NCBI RefSeq assembly: GCF_014217835.1
Contig: NZ_CP055263.1
Location: 744,001 to 808,000, forward strand
From: Metabacillus sp. KUDC1714
GTDB lineage: Bacteria; Bacillota; Bacilli; Bacillales; Bacillaceae
Length of the DNA stretch: 64,000 nucleotides
Direction: 5' to 3'
A model generated the notes under the pieces. That model did not search any database and was not told the DNA's origin. It saw only the letters and a program-made list of their open reading frames with translations. Of the stretch, positions 41,633 to 50,402 are shown piece after piece. The translations under genes were made by a program, and so were the position numbers. Every line of letters starts with the position of its first letter. Within the stretch, counting starts at the first letter, position 1.

Positions 41633-43738
41633 CTATACTTTCAGTTTTGTTCGTTGTGATTTGCTCTTATTTTGACTTCTGCATAATTGATAGTAAGCCT
41701 GCTTCTTCCTCAATAACTCCTGATGATTTCCCATTTCTATCACTTTACCTTTCTTTAAGACAATTATCTTATCTGCATGCTGGATTGTTGAAAGACGATG
41801 AGCAATGATAATCGTGGTTCGATTTTTAGAAATGGCTTTCAATGTTTGTTGAACAACTGCTTCTGTTTCTGTATCAATATTAGCTGTTGCTTCATCAAGA
41901 ATTAATACGTCAGGGTCTGCGATGATTGCTCTTAGAAATGAGAGCAATTGATTTTGCCCTGTTGACAATACAGTACCTTGCTCACCAAGCATTGTTTCAT
42001 ATTGTTGTGGTAATGAACGAAAAAAAGTATCAATATTAACTGATTTCGCAACTTTAATAATTTCCTCGTTACTTATATTCAGATTGTTAAGGCGAATATT
42101 ATCAAAAACATTTCCAGAAAACACAAAGCCGTCCTGCTGAATAATGCCGATATGCCTTCTGAGCTCTGATATTTGTACCTCTTTAATATTTACATTATCA
42201 AGAGTAATCCGTCCCTTTTGGATATCGTAGAATCTGTTAATAAGCTGAATAATCGAGCTTTTTCCAGCACCTGTTTCTCCAACAATACCAATCGTTTCAC
42301 CTGGTTTTATAGAAAAATCGATGTCATTCAGTACCCATTCCTCATCTTTATAAGCAAACGAGACATGCTGAAACTCAATTTTACCGCGGACTTTATTTTC
42401 AAACTTTTTAGGATTACTTGGATTTACGATTGTTGGTTTCGTATCCAAGGTTTCAAATATTCTTTCAGCTGAGGCAAGAGCAGCTTGAATCTGGTTAAAC
42501 TGATCAGCCAATCCTCTTAATGGCTCAAAAAATTGCCTTACGTAATGGGTAAAAGCATAGACAACTCCAAACGTAATCGCACCTTCCAATACATTACTTC
42601 CACCATACCAAACGAGCAAGGCCAGTGAAATATTCCCGAAAAGACCAATAGAAGGGTTGAAAATAGAGTTGAGTATAGTTTGACGCATTCCTGCACGGTA
42701 ATGCTGTTTATTAAGTTCATTAAATCTCTCCAATTGTTTTTCTTCACGTGCAAAAAGTTGAATGACAGTCATTCCTGAGAGATTTTCGGCAAGAAAGGAA
42801 TTAAGTCTAGAAAGAATAAGCCGAATATACCTTTGAGCTTTTCTCATAACCGTCTTAAAATAAAATGTCGTAAGTGCTACAGCTGGAATCATAATCAAAC
42901 TTATAAGTGTTAATTTTAAACTCATGTGTAGCATAATGATAACAATCCCAATCAGGATAAGCACTTCTTTTACTAGATTTACAATAACTTGAGAGTATAA
43001 TTGATTAAGTGCCTCTACATCATGAGTGATCCTTGTTACTAATCTCCCAATCGGATTTTTATCATAAAACGAAATCGGCATTTTTGAAAGGTGGTTAAAT
43101 ATTGTTTGTCTTATATCGTAAATAATCGATTGCCCAGTAAATTGGAGTATATTATGTTGATGGTACATGAATATGGATGATCCGATAATTAATAAGAAAT
43201 ATAAGATCCCTAATAAAATTAGCCCTTCGTAATCATTGTTTCTAAAAAGATCAACATCTTTTGAACTTAATTGTGTAACAGGATACATCTTTCCATCAAT
43301 TCTAATTTCATTTGCTGACTTTTGTAGCTGATAGTTTTCTGAGCCCGAGAGACCTACATTCCACCCGTAAACAAGGTAATGGACGTTCTTAATTGAAACA
43401 ATTGCAGCTTTTTCAGTATCACTTACTAGCTCATCTGTAGGTAGGGGATCCTTGATTCGAAAATAGACCTCTTTTTGAAACGATGCAGATTTCTCATAGG
43501 TAAGCTTTTGTTGTTCCAATTCCTCTTCTAGTTCATTCCCTCTAGATTCTTCAACTGAGATCATTGGTGAGTAGATTCCGTTTATATACGAATCGATTGC
43601 TACCTTAATTATGTACGGTTGTGCTAACGTTGCGATGACAATTAAACCTGTTAGTAAAATCGATAATAGTATCCGCCTCCAATATGGTTTGGCGAAGGAA
43701 AGCATTTTGTGCAATAACTGGCTATCACTTAGATTCAC
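41633..43738 (-). CDS. bmrD: Heterodimeric multidrug ABC exporter subunit BmrD-like
   Basis: About 701 residues. Type IV exporter membrane domain with a ~120-residue extracellular insertion between helices 1 and 2 (DELVSDTEKAAIVS, KSANEIRIDGKMYPV), a mark of BmrD/YheH. NBD with Walker A VGETGAGKSSIIQ, Walker B VLILDEATANIDTET (catalytic Glu kept), H-loop IIAHRLSTIQHAD, and a degenerate signature LSTGQNQLLSF. Partner is the gene just upstream. Start is unclear: GTG 43738 is 30 bases from the AGGAGGGG site, while an ATA codon sits 6 bases after it. Confidence 0.88.
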   Translation of the reverse strand: MNLSDSQLLHKMLSFAKPYWRRILLSILLTGLIVIATLAQPYIIKVAIDSYINGIYSPMISVEESRGNELEEELEQQKLTYEKSASFQKEVYFRIKDPLPTDELVSDTEKAAIVSIKNVHYLVYGWNVGLSGSENYQLQKSANEIRIDGKMYPVTQLSSKDVDLFRNNDYEGLILLGILYFLLIIGSSIFMYHQHNILQFTGQSIIYDIRQTIFNHLSKMPISFYDKNPIGRLVTRITHDVEALNQLYSQVIVNLVKEVLILIGIVIIMLHMSLKLTLISLIMIPAVALTTFYFKTVMRKAQRYIRLILSRLNSFLAENLSGMTVIQLFAREEKQLERFNELNKQHYRAGMRQTILNSIFNPSIGLFGNISLALLVWYGGSNVLEGAITFGVVYAFTHYVRQFFEPLRGLADQFNQIQAALASAERIFETLDTKPTIVNPSNPKKFENKVRGKIEFQHVSFAYKDEEWVLNDIDFSIKPGETIGIVGETGAGKSSIIQLINRFYDIQKGRITLDNVNIKEVQISELRRHIGIIQQDGFVFSGNVFDNIRLNNLNISNEEIIKVAKSVNIDTFFRSLPQQYETMLGEQGTVLSTGQNQLLSFLRAIIADPDVLILDEATANIDTETEAVVQQTLKAISKNRTTIIIAHRLSTIQHADKIIVLKKGKVIEMGNHQELLRKKQAYYQLCRSQNKSKSQRTKLKV

Positions 43739-43767
43739 ACTTTTTTTATCTGCTTGGTTACGTATAT

Positions 43768-45567
43768 TTAACCCCTCCTCTTTTTAATCCGAACCGTTCT
43801 TTCACTATAGGACGAGGGAATTGAATCCTCTAATGTAAACTCATTGGATTGTTGCACGAACATTTTTTTATATGTTCCATTTCTTTCAAGAAGAGATTCG
43901 TGTGTACCTTGTTCTACGATCTTGCCCTCGTCTAACACAATAATTTGATCTGCCTTACGTATTGTCGAGATACGATGACTAATAATGACTGATGTTCTCC
44001 CTTTCATTTCTGTTTGTAATGTTTTTAGAATCAGCTCTTCTGTTTTTGCATCAACAGCGCTAAGACTATCGTCAAAAATCATAATTGGCGATTTTTTTAT
44101 CATTGCACGGGCAATACTTACACGCTGTCGTTGTCCCCCTGATAATGAAAGCCCTCTCTCACCTAAAGGTGTATCAAACCCTTCAGGAAAATCGATGATA
44201 TCTTCATAAACATGTGCTTGTTTTGCTGCTTTATAAATATCCTTGTCTTGATAAATAGATGGATCAAATGCAATATTTTCTTTGATGGTTGAAGAAAATA
44301 AAAAGTTCGTTTGTGGTACATATCCTATTGAGGTTCGAAGTGTTTTTAATGGGAGATCATGAATATCATAATTGTTTATAAAGATAGATTTTTTAGGGGG
44401 ATTGTATACACGCAAAAGTAAATTTACAAGTGTTGATTTCCCACTACCAATCTTCCCTACAATTCCTATGCTAGTTCCCTTTTTGATGGTTAGATTAATA
44501 TTTCGTAAAGCATATCCCTTACTATTTTTATATTGAAAAGATAAATTCTGGATCCTAATATCCCCTTCAAATTTGTTCAAGCGAAAAATTCCTTCTTCAT
44601 CTTTGATATCTGGAGTGGTTGCAAGAACATCGCTAAGTCTCATATCTGCTGCTTTTCCCTGCTGAAATAGGTTAATAACTTTACCTAAGTTTTCAATTGG
44701 TGCGACTAAAAAAGATAAATACGTATTAAATGCAACAAACTCACCAAGCGTTATTGTCCCTTTCATAACTAAAATAGAACCAAACACGACAGAGAGTAAA
44801 TAACTAAGACCAACGATTCCTTGACTAAGTGAGGTAAATAGTGAGTTGGAACGAATTAATCGTTTATTTGCTTTAACATTTTCAACGTTTTCTTTAGTAA
44901 ACTTTTTCATTTCTTCCTGTTCTTGTACATAGGTCTTAATAATTCTAATTCCTGTGCAAAATTCTTGTACTCTACTTGTCAGTGTACCAATTGCTTCTTG
45001 AACCTTGCTCGAATGCATCCGGATATTGGTTCGGAATCGATATGCTAAATAGGTTAAACCAGGTAGAGGGATCAAAACAAGTAAGGTTAAATACAAGTCA
45101 ATGGTTCCCGCCATCATGGAAATAGTGATCGAGATTAAGACCATTGCCTCAACTGTTTGGAATACACCTTGCATGCCAATTTGCCGAAGAATGTTCACAT
45201 CATTGACAGCATGTGCCATTAAATTTCCAATTCGCTCTTGTTGATAGTAATCAGCCGGCAATGTCTCCCAATGTGAGAACAATTTTGTACGTAAATCTCT
45301 TTCAAGCATTCGTGATAAACGAAAAATATAGATGCGACCTGATGAACGAAATAAGAAAATTCCAATACCCAAGACAATAAACCAAACTGCCAAGTTCCAG
45401 AGATCTGAGACTTGAATGGATAAATGCTGAATGCCATCTGTAAAATCTTCTAATAAAAGCGGGACACCTAATTGGAGGACAAGTGAGATCGTTAATAACC
45501 CTGATCCTAGTAAATAACCCCATTTATGCTGAAAAAGATGTTGATGAAATATTGGCCGTGTTTTCAA
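43768..45567 (-). CDS. bmrC: Heterodimeric multidrug ABC exporter subunit BmrC-like
   Basis: 599 residues, TTG start with GGAGGGG. Six membrane helices, NBD with Walker A VGKIGSGKSTLVN, canonical signature GLSLSGGQRQRVSIAR, and Walker B IMIFDDSLSAVD in which the catalytic Glu is Asp, so this nucleotide site is degenerate. That matches BmrC/YheI, which pairs with BmrD to make one active and one inactive ATP site. The 30-base spacing and shared strand support one unit. No bmrB-like leader peptide was recognised upstream. Confidence 0.9.
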   Translation of the reverse strand: MKTRPIFHQHLFQHKWGYLLGSGLLTISLVLQLGVPLLLEDFTDGIQHLSIQVSDLWNLAVWFIVLGIGIFLFRSSGRIYIFRLSRMLERDLRTKLFSHWETLPADYYQQERIGNLMAHAVNDVNILRQIGMQGVFQTVEAMVLISITISMMAGTIDLYLTLLVLIPLPGLTYLAYRFRTNIRMHSSKVQEAIGTLTSRVQEFCTGIRIIKTYVQEQEEMKKFTKENVENVKANKRLIRSNSLFTSLSQGIVGLSYLLSVVFGSILVMKGTITLGEFVAFNTYLSFLVAPIENLGKVINLFQQGKAADMRLSDVLATTPDIKDEEGIFRLNKFEGDIRIQNLSFQYKNSKGYALRNINLTIKKGTSIGIVGKIGSGKSTLVNLLLRVYNPPKKSIFINNYDIHDLPLKTLRTSIGYVPQTNFLFSSTIKENIAFDPSIYQDKDIYKAAKQAHVYEDIIDFPEGFDTPLGERGLSLSGGQRQRVSIARAMIKKSPIMIFDDSLSAVDAKTEELILKTLQTEMKGRTSVIISHRISTIRKADQIIVLDEGKIVEQGTHESLLERNGTYKKMFVQQSNEFTLEDSIPSSYSERTVRIKKRRG

Positions 45568-45669
45568 AAAACCCCTCCTTCTTCCTTAATGAGTAGTGTT
45601 AGATTACAGCACCCACCCTCAATAAACAATGGATTTCCCTATCATGTTATATGGATTATTTTGCTTAGT

Positions 45670-45737
45670 ACAAAAGCGCAAGCGTTCGATGTTGACTTAG
45701 CGTATAAGGAGTGTGAAGTTCATTAGGCGCTGGATGT
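45670..45737. repeat. AAAGCGC-family repeat, copy 3
   Basis: Starts ACAAAAGCGCAAGCG and ends TAGGCGCTGGATGTC, with a divergent centre. Same family as 5117-5169 and 21501-21633. Confidence 0.65.
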
Positions 45738-45774
45738 CAAAGCACTTATCCACAGTACACAGGTTTCTTAGACA

Positions 45775-45809
45775 ATAAAAAAAGCAACCCTCTATGTGTT
45801 AAAGGGCGC
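45775..45809 (-). terminator. Terminator after the Udh-like gene
   Basis: Minus-strand GC-CCCT/AGGG-GC stem with a T8 tract. Confidence 0.7.
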
Positions 45810-45846
45810 CATTAGTAAGGAGTATCCTATTCTATTCTCAATCAGG

Positions 45847-46596
45847 CTATAATAAATCCATGGCATTTTTCTTCGATACAAAACCTAATTCTTGCCTAGC
45901 ATTTTCTGTTGACCAAGGTTTTCCTGGATTGTCAGAAACACCGTAGTATGAACCATACTCAACCATCGATTGTAGCGCTAAATCAAAGAGCTGTACTGTA
46001 TCTTGATGAGTTAATAAAGTATGTTGTAATCGTTTCTTTTCTCTCACTGCCTTATGCTCGTCTTCCTGAACACTCCCAATTCGTAAATTTATGACCGAAA
46101 GATTATGACCTTTTTCTCTTGCTAAAATATGTCCAATATTTTCCGATGCTAGCTTTAACACGCCGTAAAGCCCTCGTTGAAACGGATAATCACTCGTTGT
46201 GATTTCTCTACCTAAGGAAGAGATACCATCTTTTTCATAATAATCTGTTGTATGATTGCTGCTCGCATATACAACCTTTGGGATTCCTAGTGTAATCGCT
46301 GCATGTAGTATATAGAAGGAGGAAGTAAAGTGGATATCCGTCATTTTTTGAAACTGATCGATATTTTTCAAGTCATTCTCTGTTTTGATCGTAAGTAAAT
46401 TTATTAAAGCATGTGAATCTTTAGGAATGTTTTTTAATAACTGTTCAAAATTTGTTGCATCTATCTGTTTGTAGTTCTCAGTTTGAGCGGGGATGTTTTT
46501 ATCAAGAACGAAAAATTCGTATTTTTCACTTAGTCCCTTCATTAATATACTGCCAATTGTTCCGGCTCCACCTATGATAGTTACTTTCTTCTTCAT
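45847..46596 (-). CDS. Uronate dehydrogenase-like NAD-dependent SDR protein
   Basis: 249 residues. Rossmann start VTIIGGAGTIGSILMKGL, VVYASSNHTTDYYE, active-site YGVLKLASE (YxxxK) and INLRIGSVQED. These features, and the small size, fit the extended-SDR group that includes uronate dehydrogenase, which turns galacturonate or glucuronate into aldarolactone with NAD+. A gudD-kdgD aldarate operon is in the same window, which fits. Other sugar epimerase functions remain possible. ATG with GGAGGAGC; own terminator. Confidence 0.72.
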   Translation of the reverse strand: MKKKVTIIGGAGTIGSILMKGLSEKYEFFVLDKNIPAQTENYKQIDATNFEQLLKNIPKDSHALINLLTIKTENDLKNIDQFQKMTDIHFTSSFYILHAAITLGIPKVVYASSNHTTDYYEKDGISSLGREITTSDYPFQRGLYGVLKLASENIGHILAREKGHNLSVINLRIGSVQEDEHKAVREKKRLQHTLLTHQDTVQLFDLALQSMVEYGSYYGVSDNPGKPWSTENARQELGFVSKKNAMDLL

Positions 46597-46683
46597 TATG
46601 CTCCTCCATTATGTAAGGATAATGTATAGACTACTTCTTTTTGCTTTACTTCATACATGAATTCTAGACAAAATATGCAAAGT

Positions 46684-46728
46684 AAAAACCCTTCTGATTG
46701 AAAAATCTCGTAATCAGAAGGGTTTTTT
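46684..46728 (-). terminator. Terminator after the MFS gene
   Basis: Stem AAAACCCTTCTGATT with exact complement and T run on the two strands; lies 40 bases after the MFS stop. Confidence 0.88.
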
Positions 46729-46767
46729 ACTAGATGTATTTGTCTAAAAATTAACAACTATTACTTT

Positions 46768-48033
46768 TTATGCACTGTATCGTTCTTGTTCAATTTGTTT
46801 TAATGATTTCCCTCGTGTTTCAGGTGCCATGACATAGCCAATGACTGCTGCGATTAAAAGGAACCCAATCATGATTAGCCCTGAAAGTTTAAATCCAAGA
46901 AGTGTAATCATAGTTGGTACGATCAATGAAATCAGACCAACAGCTACACGAGCAATACAGAATAAGAAGCCTTGTGCTTTAGCACGATATTTTGTATGAA
47001 ATAACTCACTAGCCCAAAGACCATAAAATGCTTGTGCACCAAAACCAGCTGCAATTCCCCAAAAGATAACAAAGATAAATAATTCTGTTAATCCCATATT
47101 ACCTAATGATAGGACAGCCCAAGCAATGATTCCCATTACAGCACCGACAGTATATAATACTTTTCTACTTACCTTATCTCCTAGTTTAATAAAGACAAAG
47201 TATGTTGAAGCAACTGTTAACACCCATAAAAATGCTTGTAATAAATTTGCTTGTGCAGAAGAAAGTCCACCGACTGTTTCATAAATATATGGCATGAAAT
47301 AGCCCATTACCCCAGCTACTAGATTCCAGAACACATAAATTCCTAACAATAAAGTGATTGCACGGCGATTTGCTTTTATTGTAAAAAGTTCCTTTATAGG
47401 ATTCTCCGTTTTTTGCCCTGATGCCTTTAACTTTGCTTCTTTTTGTTTTTCTTCTTCCCAAATTGTCGATTCACTAATTTGTTGTTGCAAAATCCATGTT
47501 ACTAAAGCGATTACAAACAATTGTGCAAAGATAATTCTACTGCCTAGTAGACCTAATGGAGCCAATGCTACAGATAGTAATAATGAAACAGCTGGACCTA
47601 TTGACCAAGCTAATTGTCCATATCCTACGCGCGCAGCCCGCTCGTTATCTGGTGCCTCTTCTGCGATATACGTCCATGCTGCAGGAATGGCAGCACCTAC
47701 TGCGATACCTGTAATAATATATCCGATTAATAACATTGGAAAATTAAATGAAAACACGATCAATAATACACCAAGCATATAAACTAATAGATCATATTTA
47801 TAAATTAATTTACGTCCATACTTATCAACTAAGATTCCACCGATTAATGCCCCTACTGCTGCACCAAATCCATTTGCACTTAATGCACCTAACAAGCCTA
47901 GTTTAAAATCATCTAAATTTAAATATTCCATCCATAGTGTTAATCCACCAGCACCTGCAACGATCGAACCGGCTTCTAAATAGTTCGACATCGCAACAGT
48001 GATAGTAGACTTCATTCCTTTTTTTCCAGCCAT
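46768..48033 (-). CDS. MFS sugar transporter
   Basis: 421 residues with twelve predicted helices. MFS motif A form GGILVDKYGRKLIYKYD in loop 2-3, IPAAWTYIAEEAPDNERAARVGYGQ in helix 5 region, and the second-half counterpart KLGDKVSRKVLY; C-terminal PETRGKSLKQIEQE is typical of the sugar porter group. It follows the rhamnose mutarotase gene by 34 bases, so rhamnose, or a rhamnose-containing disaccharide from rhamnogalacturonan, is the most likely cargo. Confidence 0.88.
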   Translation of the reverse strand: MAGKKGMKSTITVAMSNYLEAGSIVAGAGGLTLWMEYLNLDDFKLGLLGALSANGFGAAVGALIGGILVDKYGRKLIYKYDLLVYMLGVLLIVFSFNFPMLLIGYIITGIAVGAAIPAAWTYIAEEAPDNERAARVGYGQLAWSIGPAVSLLLSVALAPLGLLGSRIIFAQLFVIALVTWILQQQISESTIWEEEKQKEAKLKASGQKTENPIKELFTIKANRRAITLLLGIYVFWNLVAGVMGYFMPYIYETVGGLSSAQANLLQAFLWVLTVASTYFVFIKLGDKVSRKVLYTVGAVMGIIAWAVLSLGNMGLTELFIFVIFWGIAAGFGAQAFYGLWASELFHTKYRAKAQGFLFCIARVAVGLISLIVPTMITLLGFKLSGLIMIGFLLIAAVIGYVMAPETRGKSLKQIEQERYSA

Positions 48034-48066
48034 TTGCTAAAACTCCCTTCCAAGCAAAATCAATGT

Positions 48067-48381
48067 CTATGCTAAGTAAAATACGTTCGTTAATTCTTTC
48101 GTAACTGGACTATTATCTGGGTTTGTTTCCATCAATGGTTCCATATAAGCCCACCACTTTTTGCAAATATCAGTTTCAGCCATTTTTCCCCATCTTTCTT
48201 CGTCCTCTATCTCTAAATACGCAAATAACTGTCCTGTTTCCTTATCTAAGAAGATTGAATAATTGTGCACTCCATGTGCTTTTAATTCCTTTTCCATCTC
48301 TGGCCAAAGTTCATCATGGCGACGCTTGTATTCGTCAAACTGATCTTTATAAACAAACATAATGCTAGATTTTCTAATCAA
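48067..48381 (-). CDS. rhaM: L-rhamnose mutarotase
   Basis: 104 residues from the TTG at 48381 with GGGGGAAC. Interconverts alpha and beta L-rhamnose. Family text is present throughout: YKRRHDELWPEMEKEL with the active His, HNYSIFLDKETGQLFAYLEI, WGKMAETDICKKWWAYMEPL, and the C-terminal TNVFYL. First gene of a two-gene unit with the MFS transporter, which implies uptake of rhamnose or its glycosides. Confidence 0.92.
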   Translation of the reverse strand: MIRKSSIMFVYKDQFDEYKRRHDELWPEMEKELKAHGVHNYSIFLDKETGQLFAYLEIEDEERWGKMAETDICKKWWAYMEPLMETNPDNSPVTKELTNVFYLA

Positions 48382-48608
48382 CTTTGTTCCCCCTATCAAA
48401 TTTTCATTTTATAGCGCAAATTAGTATTAAACGATTAGGAATACCCTTACATTTATTGTAAGCGATTGCTGATTGCGCTTTCTAATTGGGTTACTCTTAC
48501 TATATAAAACTTCTATTATCAATGGTAGGAGACAAAACTAAGGTATGGGGGAGGATATTAAGAAGTTTGAAAAGGGTTACATCGTAATACTAAAATGTTC
48601 AAACTATG

Positions 48609-48728
48609 TTTATCTTCGATTTTGGATATTTATCAACGATTTTCGGAATTTATCTTCGATTTTCAGAATTTATCTTCGATTTTACAAATTTATCGACGAT
48701 TTTACAAATTTATCGACAATTCGACAAT
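48609..48728. repeat. Tandem 20-bp repeat, six units
   Basis: Units begin TTTATC at 48609, 48629, 48649, 48669, 48689 and 48709, with consensus TTTATCTTCGATTTTCRGAA and drift in the last unit. The period is not a multiple of three and no ribosome binding site supports translation. It lies between the response regulator's terminator and rhaM's upstream region. Confidence 0.85.
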
Positions 48729-48736
48729 TCTCACAT

Positions 48737-48770
48737 AAAAAAAGCTTGCGGCACTCCACAAGCTTTTTTA
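48737..48770 (-). terminator. Terminator of the sensory operon
   Basis: AAAAAGCTTG/CAAGCTTTTT stem with a 10-base loop; the response regulator stop codon lies at its upstream edge. Confidence 0.85.
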
Positions 48771-50402
48771 CGATGATTTAAAATGAAGTTCACGATACTG
48801 GGATGGTGATTGTCCATACCACTGCTTAAAAAGACGGCTAAAATATTTTGTATCTTGATAGCCAAGCTGTGTTGAAATATCATATATCTTCAAATCAGTT
48901 GTTCCTAATAGGTCCTTTGCTTTTTCGAGACGACATTTGGTCACATAATCTAAAATCGTCTCACCCGTTTGCGCTTTAAAAAAGTTACTAAAATACGTTG
49001 GACTCATAAAAACATGTTCTGCGATTTTTTTTATCGTTATGTTTTCCCCAAGATTTTGATGAATCCATTCTTTTGCACGTTGAATGGGGTCTGACGAGGT
49101 CTGCTTCTTCCTAATATCTAGTTTCTCCTTCTGCTGCAATACCCAATGTTTAATACTATCTTTAAGCTGATGAAAATTTGCTGCACGTTTTGTTAACTGA
49201 AGAACCTCTGGTAATAGATCTGGTGTTTCTTTAAATATATCGAACTCCATCCATCTATTTACAATCTGAAGGCATAAATAATGGACTGCTTCCTCTATTA
49301 ATGTTGGTGATTTTAATGTCTCTAGTTCTTGAAAAAATACTTGTAAAGCTTTGATAGTCTCAGCTTCATTTTTTCCCTCTGATGCAGAAATAATTTGTTG
49401 CACATGTTTATAAATAGAAGACGTAACATTTTTTGATTGTTGATCAGTAAGATTTTTAAGTAGATCAATCCGAAAAACTTTATTTCCACCATGGATGATT
49501 CGGTACTGTTTTAGTGACAGAAGCTGATCCTTTATACTCGTTAATAAAGTTAAGTCTTCAAACATATCTCCTAATGAAATCGAAACAGTATAAGGAGTAG
49601 ACCGTTGGATCAAATCTTTACAGTCGTAAATGCATTGAATCGTTTTTTTATCAAAATTAGGATCATAGCTTTCCTTATTAAAAAGCAATAACCAATAATG
49701 AAGCTTTCCACTTCTCCACCACCAATACATGATATCTGAATCTCCACATTCATTTTCAATGTGTTGTTGAAAAAGAGCTTTAATTTCACGATCCCAGTTT
49801 TCAGAAGCATCTAGTTCATTGGCTGAAATGGCAAGTTGATCAACGCTTATATAAACTAATTTATATGTTCCTTTAGGAAACTGCTGGGTCCAATCAAGAA
49901 GTGATAAGTCTAATTCATCATTCCAGGTTACTTCACTTAATAATTGAATTTGTTTGGCATATTCTAATTGGGAAGCCTTTTCTTGTACTTCAGTCCACTC
50001 GTGTTCTTCTGCCCATTTTTGATAAATTTTATTTTTGACTTCTTCCATTTGTTCAATAAATTGCTTTTTGTCGACAGGCTTGAGAAGATAATTTATTGCT
50101 CCTTCACGCATCGCAGTCTGTAAATAGGAAAAGTCATCATACCCGCTAACAATGATGGACGTAAAGGAATTCGTTTTTTTTAATTGGTTAACTAGCTTTA
50201 ATCCATCCATTTCAGGCATTTGCACATCTGTAATAAGAAGATCAAATATGATCGACTCATTCGTAATGGCGTCAAAGGCCTCTTGTCCATCTGAATACAT
50301 ACCAATGATCTGCCACTCTTCACCACAGGATTGAACTAGCCGTTCCATTCTACGACGAATTCTGTTTTCATCGTCTACAATAATTGTTTTAATCGAAGAC
50401 AT
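48768..50402 (-). CDS. YesN-like AraC-type response regulator
   Basis: 544 residues. Receiver domain with DDE pocket (IIVDDENRIRRR), phospho-Asp in LLITDVQMPEMDGLKLV and Lys in YLLKPVDKKQF; a ~280-residue middle region; C-terminal AraC double HTH (ITIKKIAEHVFMSPTYFSNF, IYDISTQLGYQDTKYFSRLF, KQWYGQSPSQYRELHF). Start overlaps the kinase stop by one base (TAATG). Likely turns on carbohydrate genes nearby, such as rhaM-MFS. Confidence 0.93.
   Translation of the reverse strand: MSSIKTIIVDDENRIRRRMERLVQSCGEEWQIIGMYSDGQEAFDAITNESIIFDLLITDVQMPEMDGLKLVNQLKKTNSFTSIIVSGYDDFSYLQTAMREGAINYLLKPVDKKQFIEQMEEVKNKIYQKWAEEHEWTEVQEKASQLEYAKQIQLLSEVTWNDELDLSLLDWTQQFPKGTYKLVYISVDQLAISANELDASENWDREIKALFQQHIENECGDSDIMYWWWRSGKLHYWLLLFNKESYDPNFDKKTIQCIYDCKDLIQRSTPYTVSISLGDMFEDLTLLTSIKDQLLSLKQYRIIHGGNKVFRIDLLKNLTDQQSKNVTSSIYKHVQQIISASEGKNEAETIKALQVFFQELETLKSPTLIEEAVHYLCLQIVNRWMEFDIFKETPDLLPEVLQLTKRAANFHQLKDSIKHWVLQQKEKLDIRKKQTSSDPIQRAKEWIHQNLGENITIKKIAEHVFMSPTYFSNFFKAQTGETILDYVTKCRLEKAKDLLGTTDLKIYDISTQLGYQDTKYFSRLFKQWYGQSPSQYRELHFKSS

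Noticed and set aside
48609..48728. CRISPR array
   Set aside because: Units are contiguous 20-bp repeats with no unique spacers and no cas genes nearby.
48545..48781. 78-codon plus-strand frame over the 20-bp repeats
   Set aside because: Repeat period is not a multiple of three, no ribosome binding site, and the frame runs into a terminator and an opposite gene.
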